Of a DNA stretch of 64,000 nucleotides, positions 28,312 through 44,964 are shown piece after piece. This DNA comes from Sinohyriopsis cumingii (Eukaryota; Mollusca; Bivalvia; Unionida; Unionidae), in the NCBI GenBank assembly GCA_028554795.2, contig JAPYKE020000278.1, positions 370,020-434,019 of the forward strand, read 5' to 3'. Positions within the stretch are counted from its first letter, which is position 1, and every line of letters begins with the position of its first letter. The notes under the pieces are model-generated. The model searched no databases. It was not told where the DNA came from and saw only the letters and a list, made by a program, of their open reading frames with translations. Position numbers and translations under genes: made by a program.

Positions 28312-29057
28312 AATTTTTATTATAATTATAATTACACTTGCTAGCAGACAATTAAACAAAGCTGTTAAAATATATAGGTAATTGAAATATAGACCCTTGC
28401 AAGAGTGTATATATTATACACTTTTAGAAAATATATATGTGGTCACATCTTCTCTGCAGTCTATTAAAATGACATTTTGGAATGAAAGATCAGAGTCGGA
28501 GGCTAGCCAAAATGGTGTCTGTAAATTCAGGAGGATAACAACAAAGTAAAGCACAGTCATCGAAATTCTCATGGAAATGAAATCGGCTTAGTGGACAATA
28601 TAACAAGTGTGTGATGTTAGTAGAGATGAAAAAAGATAAGATTTACAAATAAAAAAGGACAGGACATTGAACCAGATCTTTAGCTACAATATATGCGCAA
28701 ATAACTTGAAAAGATATGCCTTATATGGATATATATTTTAATCTCATTATAAGGTTCTTGTGTGACAATACTTTGTACAGTCAGTGCCTCGTAAGGCGGC
28801 TGATATAGCTCTGGTTACGAACTGATAAACAGTGTAATATCTCACATATGGTCATCATGCACAAACGTTAATCGTGACTCATTAACTGATGAGCGTTTTT
28901 CCTTTTAAACATAACGCATGTTACAAAATAAAAGCATGGTACATCATGCTATTACATTTACAGCAATGAACATCGACGAAGATTCATAATTTGCAAATTA
29001 AGGAAATATATTAAAGCAGATATACAAACATTAGCATATATATACACACAGACACAC

Positions 29058-29162
<105 letters not shown>

Positions 29163-29403
29163 TACCTGACCGCAGAGATAAGAAGACAGAAAAATGTACA
29201 CAGCTCAATCAACCGTCACAGTTGCATGCCGACTAGTAGATTACTGATTAGTGTATCAGCCAGTATCGCAATAATATATCCGATTTGCTTTTCAAGGTTG
29301 CTATTGGTCAAGCCTAACGTCAAGCAACCAATAGGGGCGTGCCAAGAATTCTAGGCCTTAACTGTGTCGATTTATAGCAAAGTGTGTGAAATGTCAACTC
29401 GTG

Positions 29404-29438
<35 letters not shown>

Positions 29439-29581
29439 ATTATGAGATACATAATTAACACTTGCAGTAAAATAATATATTTGATATGAAGGATCTGATC
29501 TATACTATTAAATTATATTGAACATGAAGATATCAATCAAATAGGTATAATGCATACAAGCACAGGAATTCATGTGTACAT

Positions 29582-29613
<32 letters not shown>

Positions 29614-30317
29614 TGTATGTGTATTCATATGTGTATGCATACTGACACATGTAGAAAATAACGTTTAATAGGCCTTTATGTCAACCGGAATGAATTTGGG
29701 TGAAGCGAAATAATTATGTTGTGAAAATAACATGGAATTTTGTTAAGTAGTTTCTGAAGATTGATCAATTTATTTGACATATTGAATGTACGTATGTATG
29801 TACTCGTGTCTGACTGAAAGCATTTGTTATCACGCCTTAAGGTAGATGCTCTAATTGCTTCAGTGCAAGGTATAATCCCTGAGTGATGCTACTTAAACGA
29901 TAAATACAAAGCCAGGGTTTGATACGGTCCAGCATTAACCAATGTTTATATTCCGTGTCGGCTTTCCAATTTTTGTTTGTCATGGCTCATGCTATATCCT
30001 GTTCTATTCTTCAATCCATTAGGTTAGGGTTAGGTAAACGTATTCTTTGTTAGTTGTACAAATATTTGTATACAGATTAAAATGAGTTAAGCAAATCCCA
30101 GATTAGACACAAATGGCAAGGGTCACGTCTGTTTACTAATATTACCAAAGAACGTCATCTGGAACCATGACCGATGCCCATAGTTGGCTTATATGTGGAA
30201 ATAGCTAGCAACGAATCAAGATGGCCACCATGTGATGAACATATTAAGAATGAAAAGTTTGAAGTTAGCGACCATGACTTTGATATTCACCGGATGAAAT
30301 CTTGTGTAGAATAACAA

Positions 30318-31204
30318 GAAAAATACAATATCTTCTTTAGTGGTACAATACATTTGTGCAAACTCATGGGGACTCAGACTTGACTTAACATATAATATAC
30401 ACGGGGACTGGTCTGCTAATTAAATACAGACCGAATAACATTCCTTTCTCTCAAAAAGTGGAACTTATAAATCAGGTGCAACATTAATTAAATAGCGACA
30501 TAATACAACCTTCAGAAAGACTTTGGTAAAGTCTCGAAATACTGTCTAAGAACCCAGACATAAACTATCGTTTCGTGGTTGACTATCCCCGTTTGAATTC
30601 CATGTGTAAGAAGAAGGTCTATCTCCTACCAAAAGTAGGAGAAATATTGGAAGCATTATGTAGACTGCTTGTCTATACGCCATCATGTATCAATTAGTGA
30701 ACAATGTTTAGAGAGAACTGTTTTTTGTTTCCTATTAATTCGGTATCGGTATTGGGATTTGAAATGGAGGATGTTTACGGGCCTTCCAGTGATATATAGA
30801 TCATCAAATGACATGAACTGAGTTCTGGTATACATGGAGGACATAATAATACTTCCCTCTATGTCTCTTGGTCGTGTGCTTGATTCATAATAGGTGTTTG
30901 ACAGACTAAGAAAAACAAATATCAAATTAAAACTGGATAAATGTACATTTTTCATACACAAAAAAACCCCCTACTTTCTTGGTCATGTTGTCACCAATGA
31001 TGCGATTACAGTTTCCGATGATAAAAATAACACCGTTATGGAGCTTTCAACAGTGGTAAATTAACGAACCTACCGTGAAATTTTAGGCGTTGCCTTGTAT
31101 TGCGCAACTTTTGGTTCGGCTTTTGAATGATGATAGTACGTAGGGATGGAATGGTGATTGAGAATTGGCCAATAACAGTCAAAAAATACACTGTCCACTG
31201 AACC
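30318..31204 (+). pseudogene. Ty3/gypsy RT fossil, unit 11
   Basis: Carries the silent G at 30415 shared with units 4 and 6. Confidence 0.86.
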
Positions 31205-31950
31205 AATTTTTATTATAATTATAATTACACTTGCTAGCAGACAATTAAACAAAGCTGTTAAAATATATAGGTAATTGAAATATAGACCCTTGCAAGAGTG
31301 TATATATTATACACTTTTAGAAAATATATATGTGGTCACATCTTCTCTGCAGTCTATTAAAATGACATTTTGGAATGAAAGATCAGAGTCGGAGGCTAGC
31401 CAAAATGGTGTCTGTAAATTCAGGAGGATAACAACAAAGTAAAGCACAGTCATCGAAATTCTCATGGAAATGAAATCGGCTTAGTGGACAATATAACAAG
31501 TGTGTGATGTTAGTAGAGATGAAAAAAGATAAGATTTACAAATAAAAAAGGACAGGACATTGAACCAGATCTTTAGCTACAATATATGCGCAAATAACTT
31601 GAAAAGATATGCCTTATATGGATATATATTTTAATCTCATTATAAGGTTCTTGTGTGACAATACTTTGTACAGTCAGTGCCTCGTAAGGCGGCTGATATA
31701 GCTCTGGTTACGAACTGATAAACAGTGTAATATCTCACATATGGTCATCATGCACAAACGTTAATCGTGACTCATTAACTGATGAGCGTTTTTCCTTTTA
31801 AACATAACGCATGTTACAAAATAAAAGCATGGTACATCATGCTATTACATTTACAGCAATGAACATCGACGAAGATTCATAATTTGCAAATTAAGGAAAT
31901 ATATTAAAGCAGATATACAAACATTAGCATATATATACACACAGACACAC

Positions 31951-31962
<12 letters not shown>

Positions 31963-32027
<65 letters not shown>
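31963..32027. repeat. (AT)n tract between units 11 and 12, 65 bp
   Basis: Shortest inter-unit tract in the window. Confidence 0.95.
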
Positions 32028-32031
<4 letters not shown>

Positions 32032-32272
32032 TACCTGACCGCAGAGATAAGAAGACAGAAAAATGTACACAGCTCAATCAACCGTCACAGTTGCATGCCG
32101 ACTAGTAGATTACTGATTAGTGTATCAGCCAGTATCGCAATAATATATCCGATTTGCTTTTCAAGGTTGCTATTGGTCAAGCCTAACGTCAAGCAACCAA
32201 TAGGGGCGTGCCAAGAATTCTAGGCCTTAACTGTGTCGATTTATAGCAAAGTGTGTGAAATGTCAACTCGTG

Positions 32273-32325
<53 letters not shown>

Positions 32326-32468
32326 ATTATGAGATACATAATTAACACTTGCAGTAAAATAATATATTTGATATGAAGGATCTGATCTATACTATTAAAT
32401 TATATTGAACATGAAGATATCAATCAAATAGGTATAATGCATACAAGCACAGGAATTCATGTGTACAT

Positions 32469-32500
<32 letters not shown>

Positions 32501-33208
32501 TGTATGTATGTGTATTCATATGTGTATGCATACTGACACATGTAGAAAATAACGTTTAATAGGCCTTTATGTCAACCGGAATGAATTTGGGTGAAGCGAA
32601 ATAATTATGTTGTGAAAATAACATGGAATTTTGTTAAGTAGTTTCTGAAGATTGATCAATTTATTTGACATATTGAATGTACGTATGTATGTACTCGTGT
32701 CTGACTGAAAGCATTTGTTATCACGCCTTAAGGTAGATGCTCTAATTGCTTCAGTGCAAGGTATAATCCCTGAGTGATGCTACTTAAACGATAAATACAA
32801 AGCCAGGGTTTGATACGGTCCAGCATTAACCAATGTTTATATTCCGTGTCGGCTTTCCAATTTTTGTTTGTCATGGCTCATGCTATATCCTGTTCTATTC
32901 TTCAATCCATTAGGTTAGGGTTAGGTAAACGTATTCTTTGTTAGTTGTACAAATATTTGTATACAGATTAAAATGAGTTAAGCAAATCCCAGATTAGACA
33001 CAAATGGCAAGGGTCACGTCTGTTTACTAATATTACCAAAGAACGTCATCTGGAACCATGACCGATGCCCATAGTTGGCTTATATGTGGAAATAGCTAGC
33101 AACGAATCAAGATGGCCACCATGTGATGAACATATTAAGAATGAAAAGTTTGAAGTTAGCGACCATGACTTTGATATTCACCGGATGAAATCTTGTGTAG
33201 AATAACAA

Positions 33209-34095
33209 GAAAAATACAATATCTTCTTTAGTGGTACAATACATTTGTGCAAACTCATGGGGACTCAGACTTGACTTAACATATAATATACACGGGGACT
33301 GGTCTACTAATTAAATACGGACCGAATAACATTCCTTTCTCTCAAAAAGTGGAACTTATAAATCAGGTGCAACATTAATTAAATAGCGACATAATACAAC
33401 CTTCAGAAAGACTTTGGTAAAGTCTCGAAATACTGTCTAAGAACCCAGACATAAACTATCGTTTCGTGGTTGACTATCCCCGTTTGAATTCCATGTGTAA
33501 GAAGAAGGTCTATCTCCTACCAAAAGTAGGAGAAATATTGGAAGCATTATGTAGACTGCTTGTCTATACGCCATCATGTATCAATTAGTGAACAATGTTT
33601 AGAGAGAACTGTTTTTTGTTTCCTATTAATTCGGTATCGGTATTGGGATTTGAAATGGAGGATGTTTACGGGCCTTCCAGTGATATATAGATCATCAAAT
33701 GACATGAACTGAGTTCTGGTATACATGGAGGACATAATAATACTTCCCTCTATGTCTCTTGGTCGTGTGCTTGATTCATAATAGGTGTTTGACAGACTAA
33801 GAAAAACAAATATCAAATTAAAACTGGATAAATGTACATTTTTCATACACAAAAAAACCCCCTACTTTCTTGGTCATGTTGTCACCAATGATGCGATTAC
33901 AGTTTCCGATGATAAAAATAACACCGTTATGGAGCTTTCAACAGTGGTAAATTAACGAACCTACCGTGAAATTTTAGGCGTTGCCTTGTATTGCGCAACT
34001 TTTGGTTCGGCTTTTGAATGATGATAGTACGTAGGGATGGAATGGTGATTGAGAATTGGCCAATAACAGTCAAAAAATACACTGTCCACTGAACC
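33209..34095 (+). pseudogene. Ty3/gypsy RT fossil, unit 12
   Basis: Private A to G at 33319 changes an Arg codon to Gly in the segment before the RT fingers. Confidence 0.86.
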
Positions 34096-34841
34096 AATTT
34101 TTATTATAATTATAATTACACTTGCTAGCAGACAATTAAACAAAGCTGTTAAAATATATAGGTAATTGAAATATAGACCCTTGCAAGAGTGTATATATTA
34201 TACACTTTTAGAAAATATATATGTGGTCACATCTTCTCTGCAGTCTATTAAAATGACATTTTGGAATGAAAGATCAGAGTCGGAGGCTAGCCAAAATGGT
34301 GTCTGTAAATTCAGGAGGATAACAACAAAGTAAAGCACAGTCATCGAAATTCTCATGGAAATGAAATCGGCTTAGTGGACAATATAACAAGTGTGTGATG
34401 TTAGTAGAGATGAAAAAAGATAAGATTTACAAATAAAAAAGGACAGGACATTGAACCAGATCTTTAGCTACAATATATGCGCAAATAACTTGAAAAGATA
34501 TGCCTTATATGGATATATATTTTAATCTCATTATAAGGTTCTTGTGTGACAATACTTTGTACAGTCAGTGCCTCTTAAGGCGGCTGATATAGCTCTGGTT
34601 ACGAACTGATAAACAGTGTAATATCTCACATATGGTCATCATGCACAAACGTTAATCGTGACTCATTAACTGATGAGCGTTTTTCCTTTTAAACATAACG
34701 CATGTTACAAAATAAAAGCATGGTACATCATGCTATTACATTTACAGCAATGAACATCGACGAAGATTCATAATTTGCAAATTAAGGAAATATATTAAAG
34801 CAGATATACAAACATTAGCATATATATACACACAGACACAC

Positions 34842-34986
<145 letters not shown>

Positions 34987-35226
34987 TACCTGACCGCAGA
35001 GATAAGAAGACAGAAAAATGTACACAGCTCAATCAACCGTCACAGTTGCATGCCGACTAGTAGATTACTGATTAGTGTATCAGCCAGTATCGCAATAATA
35101 TATCCGATTTGCTTTTCAAGGTTGCTATTGGTAAAGCCTAACGTCAAGCAACCAATAGGGGCGTGCCAAGAATTCTAGGCCTTAACTGTGTCGATTTATA
35201 GCAAAGTGTGTGAAATGTCAACTCGT

Positions 35227-35282
<56 letters not shown>

Positions 35283-35425
35283 ATTATGAGATACATAATT
35301 AACACTTGCAGTAAAATAATATATTTGATATGAAGGATCTGATCTATACTATTAAATTATATTGAACATGAAGATATCAATCAAATAGGTATAATGCATA
35401 CAAGCACAGGAATTCATGTGTACAT

Positions 35426-35457
<32 letters not shown>

Positions 35458-36157
35458 TGTGTATTCATATGTGTATGCATACTGACACATGTAGAAAATA
35501 ACGTTTAATAGGCCTTTATGTCAACCGGAATGAATTTGGGTGAAGCGAAATAATTATGTTGTGAAAATAACATGGAATTTTGTTAAGTAGTTTCTGAAGA
35601 TTGATCAATTTATTTGACATATTGAATGTACGTATGTATGTACTCGTGTCTGACTGAAAGCATTTGTTATCACGCCTTAAGGTAGATGCTCTAATTGCTT
35701 CAGTACAAGGTATAATCCCTGAGTGATGCTACTTAAACGATAAATACAAAGCCAGGGTTTGATACGGTCCAGCATTAACCAATGTTTATATTCCGTGTCG
35801 GCTTTCCAATTTTTGTTTGTCATGGCTCATGCTATATCCTGTTCTATTCTTCAATCCATTAGGTTAGGGTTAGGTAAACGTATTCTTTGTTAGTTGTACA
35901 AATATTTGTATACAGATTAAAATGAGTTAAGCAAATCCCAGATTAGACACAAATGGCAAGGGTCACGTCTGTTTACTAATATTACCAAAGAACGTCATCT
36001 GGAACCATGACCGATGCCCATAGTTGGCTTATATGTGGAAATAGCTAGCAACGAATCAAGATGGCCACCATGTGATGAACATATTAAGAATGAAAAGTTT
36101 GAAGTTAGCGACCATGACTTTGATATTCACCGGATGAAATCTTGTGTAGAATAACAA

Positions 36158-37044
36158 GAAAAATACAATATCTTCTTTAGTGGTACAATACATTTGTGCA
36201 AACTCATGGGGACTCAGACTTGACTTAACATATAATATACACGGGGACTGGTCTACTAATTAAATACAGACCGAATAACATTCCTTTCTCTCAAAAAGTG
36301 GAACTTATAAATCAGGTGCAACATTAATTAAATAGCGACATAATACAACCTTCAGAAAGACTTTGGTAAAGTCTCGAAATACTGTTTAAGAACCCAGACA
36401 TAAACTATCGTTTCGTGGTTGACTATCCCCGTTTGAATTCCATGTGTAAGAAGAAGGTCTATCTCCTACCAAAAGTAGGAGAAATATTGGAAGCATTATG
36501 TAGACTGCTTGTCTATACGCCATCATGTATCAATTAGTGAACAATGTTTAGAGAGAACTGTTTTTTGTTTCCTATTAATTCGGTATCGGTATTGGGATTT
36601 GAAATGGAGGATGTTTACGGGCCTTCCAGTGATATATAGATCATCAAATGACATGAACTGAGTTCTGGTATACATGGAGGACATAATAATACTTCCCTCT
36701 ATGTCTCTTGGTCGTGTGCTTGATTCATAATAGGTGTTTGACAGACTAAGAAAAACAAATATCAAATTAAAACTGGATAAATGTACATTTTTCATACACA
36801 AAAAAACCCCCTACTTTCTTGGTCATGTTGTCACCAATGATGCGATTACAGTTTCCGATGATAAAAATAACACCGTTATGGAGCTTTCAACAGTGGTAAA
36901 TTAACGAACCTACCGTGAAATTTTAGGCGTTGCCTTGTATTGCGCAACTTTTGGTTCGGCTTTTGAATGATGATAGTACGTAGGGATGGAATGGTGATTG
37001 AGAATTGGCCAATAACAGTCAAAAAATACACTGTCCACTGAACC
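36158..37044 (+). pseudogene. Ty3/gypsy RT fossil, unit 13
   Basis: T at 36386 (Ser to Phe codon) is shared only with unit 1. Confidence 0.86.
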
Positions 37045-37790
37045 AATTTTTATTATAATTATAATTACACTTGCTAGCAGACAATTAAACAAAGCTGTTA
37101 AAATATATAGGTAATTGAAATATAGACCCTTGCAAGAGTGTATATATTATACACTTTTAGAAAATATATATGTGGTCACATCTTCTCTGCAGTCTATTAA
37201 AATGACATTTTGGAATGAAAGATCAGAGTCGGAGGCTAGCCAAAATGGTGTCTGTAAATTCAGGAGGATAACAACAAAGTAAAGCACAGTCATCGAAATT
37301 CTCATGGAAATGAAATCGGCTTAGTGGACAATATAACAAGTGTGTGATGTTAGTAGAGATGACAAAAGATAAGATTTACAAATAAAAAAGGACAGGACAT
37401 TGAACCAGATCTTTAGCTACAATATATGCGCAAATAACTTGAAAAGATATGCCTTATATGGATATATATTTTAATCTCATTATAAGGTTCTTGTGTGACA
37501 ATACTTTGTACAGTCAGTGCCTCGTAAGGCGGCTGATATAGCTCTGGTTACGAACTGATAAACAGTGAAATATCTCACATATGGTCATCATGCACAAACG
37601 TTAATCGTGACTCATTAACTGATGAGCGTTTTTCCTTTTAAACATAACGCATGTTACAAAATAAAAGCATGGTACATCATGCTATTACATTTACAGCAAT
37701 GAACATCGACGAAGATTCATAATTTGCAAATTAAGGAAATATATTAAAGCAGATATACAAACATTAGCATATATATACACACAGACACAC

Positions 37791-37915
<125 letters not shown>

Positions 37916-38155
37916 TACCTGACCGCAGAGATAAGAAGACAGAAAAATGTACACAGCTCAATCAACCGTCACAGTTGCATGCCGACTAGTAGATTACTGA
38001 TTAGTGTATCAGCCAGTATCGCAATAATATATCCGATTTGCTTTTCAAGGTTGCTATTGGTCAAGCCTAACGTCAAGCAACCAATAGGGGCGTGCCAAGA
38101 ATTCTAGGCCTTAACTGTGTCGATTTATAGCAAAGTGTGTGAAATGTCAACTCGT

Positions 38156-38225
<70 letters not shown>

Positions 38226-38364
38226 TGAGATACATAATTAACACTTGCAGTAAAATAATATATTTGATATGAAGGATCTGATCTATACTATTAAATTATA
38301 TTGAACATGAAGATATCAATCAAATAGGTATAATGCATACAAGCACAGGAATTCATGTGTACAT

Positions 38365-38396
<32 letters not shown>

Positions 38397-39096
38397 TGTG
38401 TATTCATATGTGTATGCATACTGACACATGTAGAAAATAACGTTTAATAGGCCTTTATGTCAACCGGAATGAATTTGGGTGAAGCGAAATAATTATGTTG
38501 TGAAAATAACATGGAATTTTGTTAAGTAGTTTCTGAAGATTGATCAATTTATTTGACATATTGAATGTACGTATGTATGTACTCGTGTCTGACTGAAAGC
38601 ATTTGTTATCACGCCTTAAGGTAGATGCTCTAATTGCTTCAGTGCAAGGTATAATCCCTGAGTGATGCTACTTAAACGATAAATACAAAGCCAGGGTTTG
38701 ATACGGTCCAGCATTAACCAATGTTTATATTCCGTGTCGGCTTTCCAATTTTTGTTTGTCATGGCTCATGCTATATCCTGTTCTATTCTTCAATCCATTA
38801 GGTTAGGGTTAGGTAAACGTATTCTTTGTTAGTTGTACAAATATTTGTATACAGATTAAAATGAGTTAAGCAAATCCCAGATTAGACACAAATGGCAAGG
38901 GTCACGTCTGTTTACTAATATTACCAAAGAACGTCATCTGGAACCATGACCGATGCCCATAGTTGGCTTATATGTGGAAATAGCTAGCAACGAATCAAGA
39001 TGGCCACCATGTGATGAACATATTAAGAATGAAAAGTTTGAAGTTAGCGACCATGACTTTGATATTCACCGGATGAAATCTTGTGTAGAATAACAA

Positions 39097-39983
39097 GAAA
39101 AATACAATATCTTCTTTAGTGGTACAATACATTTGTGCAAACTCATGGGGACTCAGACTTGACTTAACATATAATATACACGGGGACTGGTCTACTAATC
39201 AAATACAGACCGAATAACATTCCTTTCTCTCAAAAAGTGGAACTTATAAATCAGGTGCAACATTAATTAAATAGCGACATAATACAACCTTCAGAAAGAC
39301 TTTGGTAAAGTCTCGAAATACTGTCTAAGAACCCAGACATAAACTATCGTTTCGTGGTTGACTATCCCCGTTTGAATTCCATGTGTAAGAAGAAGGTCTA
39401 TCTCCTACCAAAAGTAGGAGAAATATTGGAAGCATTATGTAGACTGCTTGTCTATACGCCATCATGTATCAATTAGTGAACAATGTTTAGAGAGAACTGT
39501 TTTTTGTTTCCTATTAATTCGGTATCGGTATTGGGATTTGAAATGGAGGATGTTTACGGGCCTTCCAGTGATATATAGATCATCAAATGACATGAACTGA
39601 GTTCTGGTATACATGGAGGACATAATAATACTTCCCTCTATGTCTCTTGGTCGTGTGCTTGATTCATAATAGGTGTTTGACAGACTAAGAAAAACAAATA
39701 TCAAATTAAAACTGGATAAATGTACATTTTTCATACACAAAAAAACCCCCTACTTTCTTGGTCATGTTGTCACCAATGATGCGATTACAGTTTCCGATGA
39801 TAAAAATAACACCGTTATGGAGCTTTCAACAGTGGTAAATTAACGAACCTACCGTGAAATTTTAGGCGTTGCCTTGTATTGCGCAACTTTTGGTTCGGCT
39901 TTTGAATGATGATAGTACGTAGGGATGGAATGGTGATTGAGAATTGGCCAATAACAGTCAAAAAATACACTGTCCACTGAACC
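39097..39983 (+). pseudogene. Ty3/gypsy RT fossil, unit 14
   Basis: Silent C at 39200 (ATT to ATC), shared with unit 15. Confidence 0.86.
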
Positions 39984-40729
39984 AATTTTTATTATAATTA
40001 TAATTACACTTGCTAGCAGACAATTAAACAAAGCTGTTAAAATATATAGGTAATTGAAATATAGACCCTTGCAAGAGTGTATATATTATACACTTTTAGA
40101 AAATATATATGTGGTCACATCTTCTCTGCAGTCTATTAAAATGACATTTTGGAATGAAAGATCAGAGTCGGAGGCTAGCCAAAATGGTGTCTGTAAATTC
40201 AGGAGGATAACAACAAAGTAAAGCACAGTCATCGAAATTCTCATGGAAATGAAATCGGCTTAGTGGACAATATAACAAGTGTGTGATGTTAGTAGAGATG
40301 ACAAAAGATAAGATTTACAAATAAAAAAGGACAGGACATTGAACCAGATCTTTAGCTACAATATATGCGCAAATAACTTGAAAAGATATGCCTTATATGG
40401 ATATATATTTTAATCTCATTATAAGGTTCTTGTGTGACAATACTTTGTACAGTCAGTGCCTCGTAAGGCGGCTGATATAGCTCTGGTTACGAACTGATAA
40501 ACAGTGAAATATCTCACATATGGTCATCATGCACAAACGTTAATCGTGACTCATTAACTGATGAGCGTTTTTCCTTTTAAACATAACGCATGTTACAAAA
40601 TAAAAGCATGGTACATCATGCTATTACATTTACAGCAATGAACATCGACGAAGATTCATAATTTGCAAATTAAGGAAATATATTAAAGCAGATATACAAA
40701 CATTAGCATATATATACACACAGACACAC

Positions 40730-40844
<115 letters not shown>

Positions 40845-41084
40845 TACCTGACCGCAGAGATAAGAAGACAGAAAAATGTACACAGCTCAATCAACCGTCA
40901 CAGTTGCATGCCGACTAGTAGATTACTGATTAGTGTATCAGCCAGTATCGCAATAATATATCCGATTTGCTTTTCAAGGTTGCTATTGGTCAAGCCTAAC
41001 GTCAAGCAACCAATAGGGGCGTGCCAAGAATTCTAGGCCTTAACTGTGTCGATTTATAGCAAAGTGTGTGAAATGTCAACTCGT

Positions 41085-41156
<72 letters not shown>

Positions 41157-41295
41157 TGAGATACATAATTAACACTTGCAGTAAAATAATATATTTGATA
41201 TGAAGGATCTGATCTATACTATTAAATTATATTGAACATGAAGATATCAATCAAATAGGTATAATGCATACAAGCACAGGAATTCATGTGTACAT

Positions 41296-41326
<31 letters not shown>

Positions 41327-42023
41327 GTATTCATATGTGTATGCATACTGACACATGTAGAAAATAACGTTTAATAGGCCTTTATGTCAACCGGAATGAA
41401 TTTGGGTGAAGCGAAATAATTATGTTGTGAAAATAACATGGAATTTTGTTAAGTAGTTTCTGAAGATTGATCAATTTATTTGACATATTGAATGTACGTA
41501 TGTATGTACTCGTATCTGACTGAAAGCATTTGTTATCACGCCTTAAGGTAGATGCTCTAATTGCTTCAGTGCAAGGTATAATCCCTGAGTGATGCTACTT
41601 AAACGATAAATACAAAGCCAGGGTTTGATACGGTCCAGCATTAACCAATGTTTATATTCCGTGTCGGCTTTCCAATTTTTGTTTGTCATGGCTCATGCTA
41701 TATCCTGTTCTATTCTTCAATCCATTAGGTTAGGGTTAGGTAAACGTATTCTTTGTTAGTTGTACAAATATTTGTATACAGATTAAAATGAGTTAAGCAA
41801 ATCCCAGATTAGACACAAATGGCAAGGGTCACGTCTGTTTACTAATATTACCAAAGAACGTCATCTGGAACCATGACCGATGCCCATAGTTGGCTTATAT
41901 GTGGAAATAGCTAGCAACGAATCAAGATGGCCACCATGTGATGAACATATTAAGAATGAAAAGTTTGAAGTTAGCGACCATGACTTTGATATTCACCGGA
42001 TGAAATCTTGTGTAGAATAACAA

Positions 42024-42910
42024 GAAAAATACAATATCTTCTTTAGTGGTACAATACATTTGTGCAAACTCATGGGGACTCAGACTTGACTTAACATATA
42101 ATATACACGGGGACTGGTCTACTAATCAAATACAGACCGAATAACATTCCTTTCTCTCAAAAAGTGGAACTTATAAATCAGGTGCAACATTAATTAAATA
42201 GCGACATAATACAACCTTCAGAAAGACTTTGGTAAAGTCTCGAAATACTGTCTAAGAACCCAGACATAAACTATCGTTTCGTGGTTGACTATCCCCGTTT
42301 GAATTCCATGTGTAAGAAGAAGGTCTATCTCCTACCAAAAGTAGGAGAAATATTGGAAGCATTATGTAGACTGCTTGTCTATACGCCATCATGTATCAAT
42401 TAGTGAACAATGTTTAGAGAGAACTGTTTTTTGTTTCCTATTAATTCGGTATCGGTATTGGGATTTGAAATGGAGGATGTTTACGGGCCTTCCAGTGATA
42501 TATAGATCATCAAATGACATGAACTGAGTTCTGGTATACATGGAGGACATAATAATACTTCCCTCTATGTCTCTTGGTCGTGTGCTTGATTCATAATAGG
42601 TGTTTGACAGACTAAGAAAAACAAATATCAAATTAAAACTGGATAAATGTACATTTTTCATACACAAAAAAACCCCCTACTTTCTTGGTCATGTTGTCAC
42701 CAATGATGCGATTACAGTTTCCGATGATAAAAATAACACCGTTATGGAGCTTTCAACAGTGGTAAATTAACGAACCTACCGTGAAATTTTAGGCGTTGCC
42801 TTGTATTGCGCAACTTTTGGTTCGGCTTTTGAATGATGATAGTCCGTAGGGATGGAATGGTGATTGAGAATTGGCCAATAACAGTCAAAAAATACACTGT
42901 CCACTGAACC
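42024..42910 (+). pseudogene. Ty3/gypsy RT fossil, unit 15
   Basis: Silent C at 42127, shared with unit 14, plus private A to C at 42844 in the connection region. Confidence 0.86.
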
Positions 42911-43656
42911 AATTTTTATTATAATTATAATTACACTTGCTAGCAGACAATTAAACAAAGCTGTTAAAATATATAGGTAATTGAAATATAGACCCTTGCA
43001 AGAGTGTATATATTATACACTTTTAGAAAATATATATGTGGTCACATCTTCTCTGCAGTCTATTAAAATGACATTTTGGAATGAAAGATCAGAGTCGGAG
43101 GCTAGCCAAAATGGTGTCTGTAAATTCAGGAGGATAACAACAAAGTAAAGCACAGTCATCGAAATTCTCATGGAAATGAAATCGGCTTAGTGGACAATAT
43201 AACAAGTGTGTGATGTTAGTAGAGATGACAAAAGATAAGATTTACAAATAAAAAAGGACAGGACATTGAACCAGATCTTTAGCTACAATATATGCGCAAA
43301 TAACTTGAAAAGATATGCCTTATATGGATATATATTTTAATCTCATTATAAGGTTCTTGTGTGACAATACTTTGTACAGTCAGTGCCTCGTAAGGCGGCT
43401 GATATAGCTCTGGTTACGAACTGATAAACAGTGTAATATCTCACATATGGTCATCATGCACAAACGTTAATCGTGACTCATTAACTGATTAGCGTTTTTC
43501 CTTTTAAACATAACGCATGTTACAAAATAAAAGCATGGTACATCATGCTATTACATTTACAGCAATGAACATCGACGAAGATTCATAATTTGCAAATTAA
43601 GGAAATATATTAAAGCAGATATACAAACATTAGCATATATATACACACAGACACAC

Positions 43657-43781
<125 letters not shown>

Positions 43782-44021
43782 TACCTGACCGCAGAGATAA
43801 GAAGACAGAAAAATGTACACAGCTCAATCAACCGTCACAGTTGCATGCCGACTAGTAGATTACTGATTAGTGTATCAGCCAGTATCGCAATAATATATCC
43901 GATTTGCTTTTCAAGGTTGCTATTGGTCAAGCCTAACGTCAAGCAACCAATAGGGGCGTGCCAAGAATTCTAGGCCTTAACTGTGTCGATTTATAGCAAA
44001 GTGTGTGAAATGTCAACTCGT

Positions 44022-44077
<56 letters not shown>

Positions 44078-44220
44078 ATTATGAGATACATAATTAACAC
44101 TTGCAGTAAAATAATATATTTGATATGAAGGATCTGATCTATACTATTAAATTATATTGAACATGAAGATATCAATCAAATAGGTATAATGCATACAAGC
44201 ACAGGAATTCATGTGTACAT

Positions 44221-44252
<32 letters not shown>

Positions 44253-44964
44253 TGTATGTATGTATGTGTATTCATATGTGTATGCATACTGACACATGTA
44301 GAAAATAACGTTTAATAGGCCTTTATGTCAACCGGAATGAATTTGGGTGAAGCGAAATAATTATGTTGTGAAAATAACATGGAATTTTGTTAAGTAGTTT
44401 CTGAAGATTGATCAATTTATTTGACATATTGAATGTACGTATGTATGTACTCGTGTCTGACTGAAAGCATTTGTTATCACGCCTTAAGGTAGATGCTCTA
44501 ATTGCTTCAGTGCAAGGTATAATCCCTGAGTGATGCTACTTAAACGATAAATACAAAGCCAGGGTTTGATACGGTCCAGCATTAACCAATGTTTATATTC
44601 CGTGTCGGCTTTCCAATTTTTGTTTGTCATGGCTCATGCTATATCCTGTTCTATTCTTCAATCCATTAGGTTAGGGTTAGGTAAACGTATTCTTTGTTAG
44701 TTGTACAAATATTTGTATACAGATTAAAATGAGTTAAGCAAATCCCAGATTAGACACAAATGGCAAGGGTCACGTCTGTTTACTAATATTACCAAAGAAC
44801 GTCATCTGGAACCATGACCGATGCCCATAGTTGGCTTATATGTGGAAATAGCTAGCAACGAATCAAGATGGCCACCATGTGATGAACATATTAAGAATGA
44901 AAAGTTTGAAGTTAGCGACCATGACTTTGATATTCACCGGATGAAATCTTGTGTAGAATAACAA